IMG/VR virus record: IMGVR_UViG_3300034403_000373
Span: 1-23,224 of that record
Origin: a virus
Strand: one strand, 5' to 3'
DNA length: 23,224 nt
Shown here: piece by piece, positions 1 through 6,567 of the stretch
Layout: the number at the start of each line of letters is the position of its first letter
Position numbering within the stretch: position 1 is the stretch's first letter
The notes under the pieces: generated by a model
What the model saw: only the letters and a program-made list of their open reading frames with translations
The model's database searches: none
Told to the model about the DNA's origin: nothing
Program-made: the position numbers and the translations under genes

Positions 1-120
1 ATTGCGATCGAAATACACCATACAATTAAGTTCCCAGCTAGACCTATACACAATATTAGTGTGATCCCCTCTGTATTTTTTAGGAAATTTCGGTTTAAAT
101 TTTCCTTGATGGTATTTCAT
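1..120 (-). CDS. 4: Head completion protein, gp4 type (5' part only)
   Basis: The minus strand reads from an ATG at 120-118 without a stop to the window edge, giving 40 residues that begin MKYHQGKFKPKFPKKYRG. The pattern of a basic GKFKPK...P.KY.G start followed by an Ile/Val-Tyr-Arg-Ser-x-Trp-Glu motif (residues about 23-30) and an aromatic 'YFDRN' segment is what I know from the N-terminus of T4 gp4-type head completion proteins. These act after DNA packaging to close the filled head before tail joining. A perfect late promoter lies upstream at 156-149 on the same strand. The predicted 23-nt leader has no visible Shine-Dalgarno sequence. The gene is cut by the window, so length and C-terminus are unknown. 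The family call rests on a short segment recalled from memory. Confidence 0.75.
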   Translation of the reverse strand, partial: MKYHQGKFKPKFPKKYRGDHTNIVYRSSWELNCMVYFDRN

Positions 121-129
121 AATAATTAT

Positions 130-137
130 TATAAATA
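130..137 (+). promoter_or_regulatory. T4-type late promoter for the gp48-onward operon
   Basis: A perfect TATAAATA is the consensus -10 element of T4 late promoters, which have no -35 and are read by a phage sigma (gp55) with the sliding clamp. With the usual spacing the start falls near 143, giving a leader of about 30 nt to the ATG at 173. AGGA at 161-164 is the ribosome binding site. It forms a dyad with the opposing element at 149-156. Confidence 0.8.
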
Positions 138-148
138 GTTTTGTTAAG

Positions 149-156
149 TATTTATA
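149..156 (-). promoter_or_regulatory. T4-type late promoter for the leftward gene 4
   Basis: The top strand reads TATTTATA, so the minus strand reads a perfect TATAAATA. The predicted start is again about 143, which leaves a 23-nt AU-rich leader before the gene 4 ATG. The element lies downstream of the plus-strand start, so each transcript runs through the other promoter's -10 box. Confidence 0.75.
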
Positions 157-172
157 ATACAGGAAAAAAAAT

Positions 173-1333
173 ATGGGTTTCATTAAAGATGCACTAGGTG
201 GGGGAATAAATTCAAACTCCATTAAGAGTCCATTTGGAATTAATGGTGTTGGAAATATTGGACTTTCGTTTGGCGAAAACGGTCCAAGCCTTTCAGCGAA
301 TTTCAATAGATTACTAAAAAAAGCAATAGATCCTTCAAAGGTTTCGGGGGAGCTATCATCGCTATATTCTTCGCCTGTAGAAGAATCTATAGTTTTTCCT
401 AAAGATCTAACTGACGAACACTATATGCTTATTAAGGTTATGAACCGAACACGTGCAAGTGCGGATAACGCTGACCAAAAACGTGTATGGCAGACCATAG
501 TTCTTCCTGTTCCAAGCAACCTTAAAACTGACTACAGTTTAAATTACGAACAGGCATCTTTAGGAATTCTTGGAGGCAAAGCAGCAGGAAGAGGAAGTCT
601 TACTGAAGGCAGTCAAGATATTGGTGCACTATTAGCTAATAAAATTGGAAATATTGGTTCTGAAGTCGGATTAGGTACATCTACCGACGGAAGCAAACGA
701 GGTGCATCTGATATGGTTGATACTGCTACTGCCATTGCTGGCGTTGCTGGTGCTGCATTACTTGGTAAAAAGTTAGGTGGCGGCATGCTTGGTGCGGCAA
801 TTGGTGCTGGTGCAGTTGGTGCTGATCAAGTTGGAACAGCTGTGATGATGAAGCAGGGGGTGGCAGTGAACCCTCATCTCGCTCAGGTATTCAAGGGAGT
901 AGGTCTTAGAGACTTCAATTTTTCTTGGAATCTGGTTGCACGTGATGAAGGAGAATCATTAATCATCAATAAATTAATTAATACATTAAAGAAATATTCT
1001 CATCCAGCATATTTTGCAGGGAGTTATGGTTTCGACTATCCTATGGAATTTGAAGTTGAATTCTCAGAACATATTGCGCACAATTTATTTAAAATTAATA
1101 GATCAGTTTTAAAAGGAGTTAATGTTGATTATGGACCGCAAGGTATTCCCCTATTCTTCGATAATGGTATGCCAGTTCAGGTCAATCTTGGGCTCCAATT
1201 CCAAGAAACTCAGATTATGACAGCTGAAGACTTCGGGGGGCATCCTCGCACAGCAGGATCGTCAGTTGATGGTGAATTCGAAGCATCAAAACCTGGATCA
1301 AGAGATGCTAAATTTATCTCAATAAACGGCTAG
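173..1333 (+). CDS. 48: Baseplate tail-tube cap, gp48 type (gp54 is the alternative)
   Basis: This 386-aa protein has the signs of the T4 gp48/gp54 pair, tube-like proteins that join the baseplate to the first tail-tube ring. An N-terminal block with 'LPVPSNLKTDYSLNYEQ' (about 111-127) matches the P-x-P...L-x-D-x-Y pattern. The C-terminal block has 'LRDFNFSWNLVARDEGES' (245-262), a helix ending in 'KYSHP', and then 'LGLQFQETQIMTAEDF' (339-354), the usual last beta strand. Between them, residues about 183-228 are a Gly/Ala-rich hydrophobic stretch resembling a membrane segment, which is odd for a soluble ring protein. The length is close to T4 gp48 (364 aa). Being followed by gp53 fits the order I recall from marine T4-like phages. 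The start is supported by AGGA 8 nt upstream. Whether it is gp48 or gp54 cannot be settled from one copy. Confidence 0.78.
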   Translation: MGFIKDALGGGINSNSIKSPFGINGVGNIGLSFGENGPSLSANFNRLLKKAIDPSKVSGELSSLYSSPVEESIVFPKDLTDEHYMLIKVMNRTRASADNADQKRVWQTIVLPVPSNLKTDYSLNYEQASLGILGGKAAGRGSLTEGSQDIGALLANKIGNIGSEVGLGTSTDGSKRGASDMVDTATAIAGVAGAALLGKKLGGGMLGAAIGAGAVGADQVGTAVMMKQGVAVNPHLAQVFKGVGLRDFNFSWNLVARDEGESLIINKLINTLKKYSHPAYFAGSYGFDYPMEFEVEFSEHIAHNLFKINRSVLKGVNVDYGPQGIPLFFDNGMPVQVNLGLQFQETQIMTAEDFGGHPRTAGSSVDGEFEASKPGSRDAKFISING

Positions 1334-1343
1334 GAGTTTAATT

Positions 1344-1919
1344 GTGTCAAACTATTTTTCATATTTCCCAAAGACTGAACAAAAAATTGGAGCAGGCGAT
1401 AGTCACGTATTATTGACCAATATTATGCGAAGATTTAAGATTAGGTCTTCTATAAAAAAGAATACGCAAGTATATCACGAATACTCAATTCAAGAAGGAG
1501 AAAGACCTGATATTATTGCTCATAAGTATTATGGATCGTCTAATTATGCTTGGATAATTCTCCATTATAACAATATTGTAGATCCTGTTTTCGGGTGGCC
1601 ATTATTTGGAGAAGAATTTCAAGATTACATTAAAGGGAAATATGGAAGTATTCCTGAGGCAAAGAACGAAGTTCATGAATATCGAAAAATTTTAACTCAT
1701 TCAAAAATTCATTTAAATGGGCATAAAATTAATGAACGTTACGTTGTCATCGATCTAGATCAGTATCAATACACCAGCCCAAAAGATCGAAAGACTGTAT
1801 ATAAGTATGATTATGAATTAGAAATTCAAGAAAAGAAACGCAAAATCAAATTGTTAGATAAGCGATATATTTCTAAAATTCGCGATGAAGTTGAAACGAT
1901 ACTCAGGGACGGAATCTAA
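1344..1919 (+). CDS. 53: Baseplate wedge subunit gp53
   Basis: The 191-aa length matches T4 gp53 (196 aa). The N-terminus 'SNYFSYFPK' is typical. Residues about 45-95 look LysM-like: 'YSIQEGERPDIIAHKYYGS' followed by 'YAWIILHYNNIVDPVFGWPL'. In T4, gp53 binds late to the assembled wedge near the hub and lets six wedges close around it. The start is a GTG at 1344 with AGGAG at 1332-1336. No ATG in frame nearby fits as well. The stop overlaps the next start as TAATG, which indicates translational coupling to the hub gene. The C-terminal third is highly charged and basic. Identification is by motif recognition and neighbourhood. Confidence 0.88.
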   Translation: MSNYFSYFPKTEQKIGAGDSHVLLTNIMRRFKIRSSIKKNTQVYHEYSIQEGERPDIIAHKYYGSSNYAWIILHYNNIVDPVFGWPLFGEEFQDYIKGKYGSIPEAKNEVHEYRKILTHSKIHLNGHKINERYVVIDLDQYQYTSPKDRKTVYKYDYELEIQEKKRKIKLLDKRYISKIRDEVETILRDGI

Positions 1920-3319
1920 TGGCAGGTAATATTTCAGGGTATCGCCATCCTGGTGATATTGATTTTCGGAATGCAAGCCTAATTACTTCAGCAGGGCAAG
2001 TGATAAACTTATCTCTCATGATTGAGGAATTAAGCGTCTATCAAGATATAACAAGCCATTATTTAGAATGCGATATCATACTTCAAGATTCTCTAGATTT
2101 ATTTGATATCATTCCCCCAAATAAAGAAGAAAATATACAAGGTGGGTTTGATGGGTTTGAATATTTTATATTATCGTTTAAAAATAAAACCGATGGGAGT
2201 CAAGGCGATTCTTACGAAAATTATAATAATTACATTTTTCGGCTTTATTCTATAGATGAACGATATAAATTTGGAGAATCAAAAGAAGCAATCATGCTGT
2301 CTGGAATCAGTTCGGAGTATTTTATGTCTAATGTACATAAAATATCACGGTCTTTAGGCAAAACTGACAAAAATACTATTTCTAATATGATAGAATCAAT
2401 AGTCGGCGAATTTGTGTATAATAATAGAATTAAAGACAGTTACAGACATATCAGAGAACTTACAAAATTTAGATTAGAAAAGAAAGTTGAATATGATAAG
2501 ACTTCAGGTTCCCATAAATTCGTAATTCCTAATCTTACAGCTGACGACACTATAGATTTTTTAATTAATGAAGCCGACTCTCATGACCATATTCCATTAT
2601 ATTTCTTTTATGAGGACTCTAATGGATTTAAATTGAAAAATGTATCAAACTTAGTTCAAGCAGAATCAAAGGGGACTTGGATATATTCGCCATTTAACCG
2701 CAAAGGTGCTAGTCCAAAGGACGACGAGGGTGCTAAAGGGGACGATCCTTTTAAGATAGTGTCATATACAGTAGAAAAGCAAATAAATACAATGGAGAAC
2801 ATTTTAGGCGGTCTTTTTCGTCAAAAGACACTTCATGTTGATATTCATAGAAAAAGTTTTCGGGAGACCGAATACGATTATTTTAATACTAAAGATAAAT
2901 TCAACAAATTACAAAAGTCTTTCTTTTATGGTGATGCTGACGGAACTCCTATACTTTCAATGACCACTACTAGGTCTGGACATGAGAGTTCAAGCAATCA
3001 ACCATTTACAATTGAAGATCATTATCCTAAAAAAACGCCAAAATTTAAAGCTAAAAGTGAAGCATACAATAAAATTATATTTAATACAGTATTAAATGTG
3101 GAAATTCCAGGAGCGGATCACCTTAATGTTGGTGAAGTGATTGATATAATCATCCCAAAAACTGCCGGAATGGAGTCAGACAAAGACTCAGGCGGCATGG
3201 ACAAATATTTGAGCGGAAAATATATGATAACAAAACTTAGGCATAAAGTGACTGGCGGAACGACAGGCAGTCCATACGCAACAGTTATGGAAATATCGAA
3301 AGACACATCTTTATTATAG
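1919..3319 (+). CDS. 27: Baseplate hub protein, gp27-like / late-control D-like
   Basis: The protein has 466 residues. The N-terminus (about 15-65) with 'SAGQVINLSLMIEELSVYQD' and 'CDIILQDSLDLFDIIP' has the look of the gp27/gpD tube-domain start, where strands define a probe-like ring. The C-terminal part (about 390-466) with 'VEIPGADHLNVGEVIDIIIP' and 'LSGKYMITKLRHKV' is the strand pattern seen at the end of D-like hub proteins: a 'G...L..G..I' turn, then 'Y.I..v.H'. In T4, a gp27 trimer forms the cup holding gp5 on the tube axis. Here it lies just upstream of the gp5-like gene, so the two partners are neighbours. T4 gp27 is 391 aa, so this copy is somewhat longer. Sequence similarity to gp27 is weak in general, so the call leans on fold-type motifs and position. 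Confidence 0.65.
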   Translation: MAGNISGYRHPGDIDFRNASLITSAGQVINLSLMIEELSVYQDITSHYLECDIILQDSLDLFDIIPPNKEENIQGGFDGFEYFILSFKNKTDGSQGDSYENYNNYIFRLYSIDERYKFGESKEAIMLSGISSEYFMSNVHKISRSLGKTDKNTISNMIESIVGEFVYNNRIKDSYRHIRELTKFRLEKKVEYDKTSGSHKFVIPNLTADDTIDFLINEADSHDHIPLYFFYEDSNGFKLKNVSNLVQAESKGTWIYSPFNRKGASPKDDEGAKGDDPFKIVSYTVEKQINTMENILGGLFRQKTLHVDIHRKSFRETEYDYFNTKDKFNKLQKSFFYGDADGTPILSMTTTRSGHESSSNQPFTIEDHYPKKTPKFKAKSEAYNKIIFNTVLNVEIPGADHLNVGEVIDIIIPKTAGMESDKDSGGMDKYLSGKYMITKLRHKVTGGTTGSPYATVMEISKDTSLL

Positions 3320-3328
3320 GAGAGAAAT

Positions 3329-3466
3329 ATGACATCAATCAATAAAAAAATATTTTTGCAAGAAGTTGTGGAGCCTGAAGTGAGAACTCCCGTTGAACCT
3401 GAAATTCTTTCCGAAATTGTAGATGAAAATTCGTCATCTAATACTGTGTATGAAGAGAGCAATTAA
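3329..3466 (+). CDS. Small acidic 45-aa protein between hub genes, function unknown
   Basis: An ATG at 3329 preceded by AGGAGAG (3318-3324) opens a 45-codon frame that fills the gap between the gp27-like and gp5-like genes. It ends in a TAATG overlap with the gp5 start. The product starts MTSINKKIFLQEVVEPEV and is rich in Glu, Val, Pro and Ser. It looks disordered and has no cysteine or membrane segment. The strong ribosome site, the exact fit and the coupling argue that it is translated. It could be a small chaperone or hub plug, or only a leader peptide that couples translation. I recognise no family. Confidence 0.55.
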   Translation: MTSINKKIFLQEVVEPEVRTPVEPEILSEIVDENSSSNTVYEESN

Positions 3467-4725
3467 TGCGTAATTTTTTTGGTAGAGGGGAATTTGTATG
3501 GTGGGTCGGTGTAGTTGAAGATCGAGGTGATCCTGTTCAGATGGGTCGGGTTCGGGTTCGGTGCATGGGGTATCATACAGAAGATAAAGTTCAAATTCCG
3601 ACCGACGATTTGCCATGGGCATTAGTCACTAATGGTATACAGTCTGCGTCCGCCAGTGGATTGGGACATTCCCCGACAGGATTAGTTGAGGGTTCTTGGG
3701 TTATTGGGTTCTTTATGGACGGAGATCGTGCTCAAGAACCAATCGTAATTGGATCTCTAGTGGGAGTGCCTGAAACTTTTTCAGATTCTTATATAGGATT
3801 TAATGATCCGAGCGATAGAATTCCTAGATGGATAGGCGAAACTGATGTTAATTGGGCAGCAAGAGCAGATCGTTGCGAAGAACATAATGCTAGGATAACT
3901 AAAGATAATGCTAGATCAAATGATAGTGGAACAGAAATAGTTTATCCATGCGCAAGACCGCCTAAAATTACTTCAGTTGCTCCTGATCGTGATGAGGCAT
4001 ATTATTCATATAAGTCTTGGAAAGAACTTCCTGCGGCTGGAGGTTCTATTTCAGTATATCCCCAAAATCATGTATTTGAAACTGAGGGCGGACATTTACA
4101 AGAATTTGATGACAGCACAACCCGATATCATAGATATCATCCGACAGGAACATATGAGGAAATACTCAGCACTGGCGAAAGAACCATTAAGATTATCGGA
4201 GATGATAATGAAATAGTTCTTAAAGGGAAGAATATGTATATTAGAGGTGACTGGAACGTTACTGTCCAAGGCACCAAACGAGAATTGATCAAAGGCGATT
4301 ATCATCTAGAGGTTGAGGGTGAAATGTCAATGGACCTTAAAAAGTCATGGCAAACTAAAGTCGGACATAACCAAGAAACGGAAGTTCTCCAAAATAGATC
4401 GACAAGTGTTGCTAAAAATGATTATAATTCAGTCATTAAAGGGGATCAAATTCATAATGTGGTTGCTGGGGAAAAGGTTGAAAATATTAAGCGTGATTAT
4501 ACATTAAATGTAAATGAAGACTATGCATTGACCACGTTCGGGAATACTCAAATATTTTCTACTGGAGACTATAAGCAAACCAATCTTGGCACAAACACTG
4601 TAACTTCTAAAGGGAATATGACTAAAGAAACTCAAGGGAATGTTAGTGAAACAGTTGAGGGTGCGCAGACGACAGCAGTAACTGGGGAATTTGACTTGGA
4701 TGCATTTAAGATTCATTTAAATTAA
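3466..4725 (+). CDS. 5: Baseplate hub/spike protein, gp5-like, without lysozyme domain
   Basis: The protein has 419 residues. Positions about 8-102 form a gp5/VgrG-type OB fold: 'WWVGVVEDRGDPVQMGRVRV', 'LPWALVTNGIQS', 'EGSWVIGFFMDGDRAQEPIV', 'IGSLVGVPE'. Residues about 200-245 (HVFETEGGH, STGERTIKI) lead into repeated short strands from about 250 to 405 such as 'GNMTKETQGNVSETVEG', the triple-stranded beta-helix needle. T4 gp5 is 575 aa and carries a T4L-like lysozyme between the OB fold and the helix. Here that interval (about 103-200) is only about 100 aa, and I see no Glu-Asp-Thr lysozyme motif. The product should trimerise on the gp27-like cup and pierce the outer membrane, with no peptidoglycan cleavage of its own. 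The start at 3466 is set by the TAATG overlap. Confidence 0.88.
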   Translation: MRNFFGRGEFVWWVGVVEDRGDPVQMGRVRVRCMGYHTEDKVQIPTDDLPWALVTNGIQSASASGLGHSPTGLVEGSWVIGFFMDGDRAQEPIVIGSLVGVPETFSDSYIGFNDPSDRIPRWIGETDVNWAARADRCEEHNARITKDNARSNDSGTEIVYPCARPPKITSVAPDRDEAYYSYKSWKELPAAGGSISVYPQNHVFETEGGHLQEFDDSTTRYHRYHPTGTYEEILSTGERTIKIIGDDNEIVLKGKNMYIRGDWNVTVQGTKRELIKGDYHLEVEGEMSMDLKKSWQTKVGHNQETEVLQNRSTSVAKNDYNSVIKGDQIHNVVAGEKVENIKRDYTLNVNEDYALTTFGNTQIFSTGDYKQTNLGTNTVTSKGNMTKETQGNVSETVEGAQTTAVTGEFDLDAFKIHLN

Positions 4726-4734
4726 GGACACGAA

Positions 4735-5004
4735 ATGCCAGGAATATGCAGAGACACCACTGATACAGCCGGAGGAAAGTTGAATTCAACACAAACAACA
4801 GTTTATGCTGGAGGGCAACTTGTTATAATTGATGGAGACTCAGTGGATAGTCATGGTATATCTCTACATGATTCGCCGACTATGATTGCTGGTTCAAACA
4901 AAGTTTATATTGGCGGTGTTGCAGTTTGTAATGCAGGGGATTTAGCTACTTGCGGTGATGATGCAACTGGCTATGATAAGGTTAATGTAGGAGATCCAGA
5001 ATAA
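4735..5004 (+). CDS. 5.4: PAAR-domain spike-tip protein, gp5.4-like
   Basis: This 89-aa protein begins MPGICRDTTDTAGGK and contains 'DSVDSHGISLHDSPTM' and 'KVYIGGVAVCNAGDLATC'. These are the hallmarks of PAAR proteins, small cones that cap the beta-helix needle of contractile tails and type VI secretion spikes. Cys5, His40, His45, Cys65 and Cys73 are candidate metal ligands. I cannot tell which of them bind. T4 gp5.4 (97 aa) has the same role. It follows gp5 after 9 nt with an AAGGA ribosome site, and its stop overlaps the next start (TAATG). That coupling ties the 489-aa downstream protein to the tip. Confidence 0.88.
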   Translation: MPGICRDTTDTAGGKLNSTQTTVYAGGQLVIIDGDSVDSHGISLHDSPTMIAGSNKVYIGGVAVCNAGDLATCGDDATGYDKVNVGDPE

Positions 5005-6473
5005 TGGGTATTTGCAGTAAAAAAGACAGTGATATATCATTCATAACAGAGGGAAAGGATAAACTCAAATCCCTAATGAATGGAGGAATTGCTGCACTTA
5101 ATGATATGGAATCAGCACAAAAAGACATTAAAGCTGGATTTGATTCTCTTATAGCAAAAGCTGAATCGATGTTACCTGATCCAATGAGTTTACAGAAACG
5201 AATACAAAGTTTAATTTCTTCGGGAAATTCTACAGAATTTGCTAAAGGTTTAGCGAAAATAAAAGAGGATTTTGGTGAAGCAGTTACTGATTTAGATGAC
5301 CAATTATCTAAACTTTCCCCAGAATTAGCCAATTTTGCAGGGAGCATTCCTTCAATTTCGTTTGAATCAATTTGCGGAAAATTGCCTGATATAGAAGTTA
5401 AAGAACAAGAGATCACTGATCCTACAACTGGAAAAACCGAAACTAAAAAAGTTAAGGACGTTATTCCTAAAGAACCTGTTGTTCCTAAAGAAGAACCCAA
5501 GCCATCTGAACCTGCTCCTTCTACTGACACTAAAGAAACTGAAGCATTCGACAATGCATTTACAGTGTTTATGGCAGCAAAAAATAATCTTGAAGATAGA
5601 ACAAAAAAAGTTTTAACTGATTATGATGTAATGATTCCTTCAGTATATGAATCCTTCCAATGGAGTTTCAGAAACGGAATTTATGAAAAATGCGGTAGAG
5701 ATTTAGATAATGATTCTAATAATTTTATCTGGGAGACTGGACTGAAGTTTATAAAGATAGATGCTGAGAAATTTTATAATGTGTTTAAAAAGGCATTAAA
5801 AGATAAAAGCGGTCAGGAGACAGCCTTTCCTACGATAGATAATAGAACTGAAAAACTTTGGTCGGATCTTGTTAAATATTACAACCATTACTCAAAATAT
5901 TCATCTAATTTAGGAAATTATGGTGGAGAGCAAGGATTAATTGAGTTCTGTAATAAATGGTTTGATAATAATGATGAGAAACAAGAAGCACCGCAAAAGA
6001 AACAAGAAGAATTTAAGCAAGTTGCTGAACAAGAAGCACCAATATTAGCTGAACCATCGCCCGATCCTTCCCCAAAACCGCTGACTGGGGAACAAACGAA
6101 ATATTATTTAGGAAAAAAGATATTATATGATGCGGATTTAGTAAATACTAAAGTAGATTCTGCAACGTATAAGTTGAAATCTTCAGGAACTTGGTTTAGA
6201 GCATATAACCAAAAAGAATATGATTCGATGTTGAGGGTTGCTAAGACTCATAATTCCGAATTAGTTACATTAGCTGCAAGAATAGGAACCACGGAATTGG
6301 TTGTCCTATATAAACACAAAAGGCGAAATTCAATATCTAGAATGGTAGTCGATCATCAAGGATTGAGTCCTAGAGCAAAAGAAAATTGGAAAGCTAGGAC
6401 TGAATCTATAGAATTTAAATCAAGATTATCTAAATTAGGCGTAAAACTAATAGACGGGAAATATTCAGTATAA
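5004..6473 (+). CDS. Unknown 489-aa protein coupled to the PAAR gene
   Basis: I do not recognise this family. The start overlaps the PAAR stop, with AGGAGA at 4989-4994. The visible layout has four parts. Residues about 1-130 are mostly helical with coiled-coil character and begin MGICSKKD, which echoes the PAAR start MPGICRD. Residues about 150-178 are a Lys/Glu/Pro linker. Residues about 180-322 are a helical, aromatic-rich domain ('YESFQWSFRNGIYEKCGRD', 'FIWETGLKFIKIDAEKFYNV'). After a second Gln/Glu/Pro linker (about 325-362), a basic C-terminal domain follows (about 363-489) with 'LGKKILYDADLV' and 'HKRRNSISRMVV'. There is no signal peptide or membrane helix. Position suggests a virion hub component, tape-measure-related part, hub chaperone, or cargo carried near the tip. 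None of these is proven. A late promoter overlaps its last codons. Confidence 0.85.
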   Translation: MGICSKKDSDISFITEGKDKLKSLMNGGIAALNDMESAQKDIKAGFDSLIAKAESMLPDPMSLQKRIQSLISSGNSTEFAKGLAKIKEDFGEAVTDLDDQLSKLSPELANFAGSIPSISFESICGKLPDIEVKEQEITDPTTGKTETKKVKDVIPKEPVVPKEEPKPSEPAPSTDTKETEAFDNAFTVFMAAKNNLEDRTKKVLTDYDVMIPSVYESFQWSFRNGIYEKCGRDLDNDSNNFIWETGLKFIKIDAEKFYNVFKKALKDKSGQETAFPTIDNRTEKLWSDLVKYYNHYSKYSSNLGNYGGEQGLIEFCNKWFDNNDEKQEAPQKKQEEFKQVAEQEAPILAEPSPDPSPKPLTGEQTKYYLGKKILYDADLVNTKVDSATYKLKSSGTWFRAYNQKEYDSMLRVAKTHNSELVTLAARIGTTELVVLYKHKRRNSISRMVVDHQGLSPRAKENWKARTESIEFKSRLSKLGVKLIDGKYSV

Positions 6474-6476
6474 ATA
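6469..6476 (+). promoter_or_regulatory. T4-type late promoter for the gp25-gp6 wedge operon
   Basis: A perfect TATAAATA covers the stop codon of the 489-aa gene. The expected start is about 6482, giving a leader of about 86 nt before gp25 at 6568. It is the only promoter-like element in the only sizeable gap of the baseplate cluster. This makes it more credible than a chance match in AT-rich DNA. Confidence 0.7.
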
Positions 6477-6495
6477 CCTTAATAGAATAGTCCCT

Positions 6496-6525
6496 AAAGG
6501 CGGTCAATTATATTATACCGTCTTT
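6496..6525 (+). terminator. Hairpin in the 489-aa protein/gp25 gap: weak terminator or leader stem
   Basis: AAAGGCGGT (6496-6504) pairs with ACCGTCTTT (6517-6525) over 9 bp with one G-U wobble, around a 12-nt AT-rich loop. Only three T follow in the stem and no T run comes after, so termination would be weak. It starts about 15 nt downstream of the predicted late start, so it may instead be a 5' leader structure on the gp25 transcript. Confidence 0.45.
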
Positions 6526-6567
6526 GTATAGATAAGTAAAGCACTTCTTTTAAAAAAGGTTAAATAA

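Noticed and set aside
2265-2272. Near matches to TATAAATA (for example TATAAATT in the gp27-like gene and TATAAATG at about 12230 and 19953)
   Set aside because: They are one base off, lie inside genes, and are expected by chance in AT-rich DNA.
3434-3622. Minus-strand 62-codon frame over the gp27-like/gp5 junction
   Set aside because: It is antisense to the small ORF and to the gp5 OB fold, has no ribosome site, and shows no family resemblance.
4982-5554. A 190-codon minus-strand frame over the 489-aa gene
   Set aside because: It is low-complexity Ser/Leu shadow sequence antisense to a coupled sense gene.
6496-6525. The hairpin as a strong rho-independent terminator
   Set aside because: There is no T run after the stem, and it lies downstream of the predicted late start, so it is kept only as a weak candidate.
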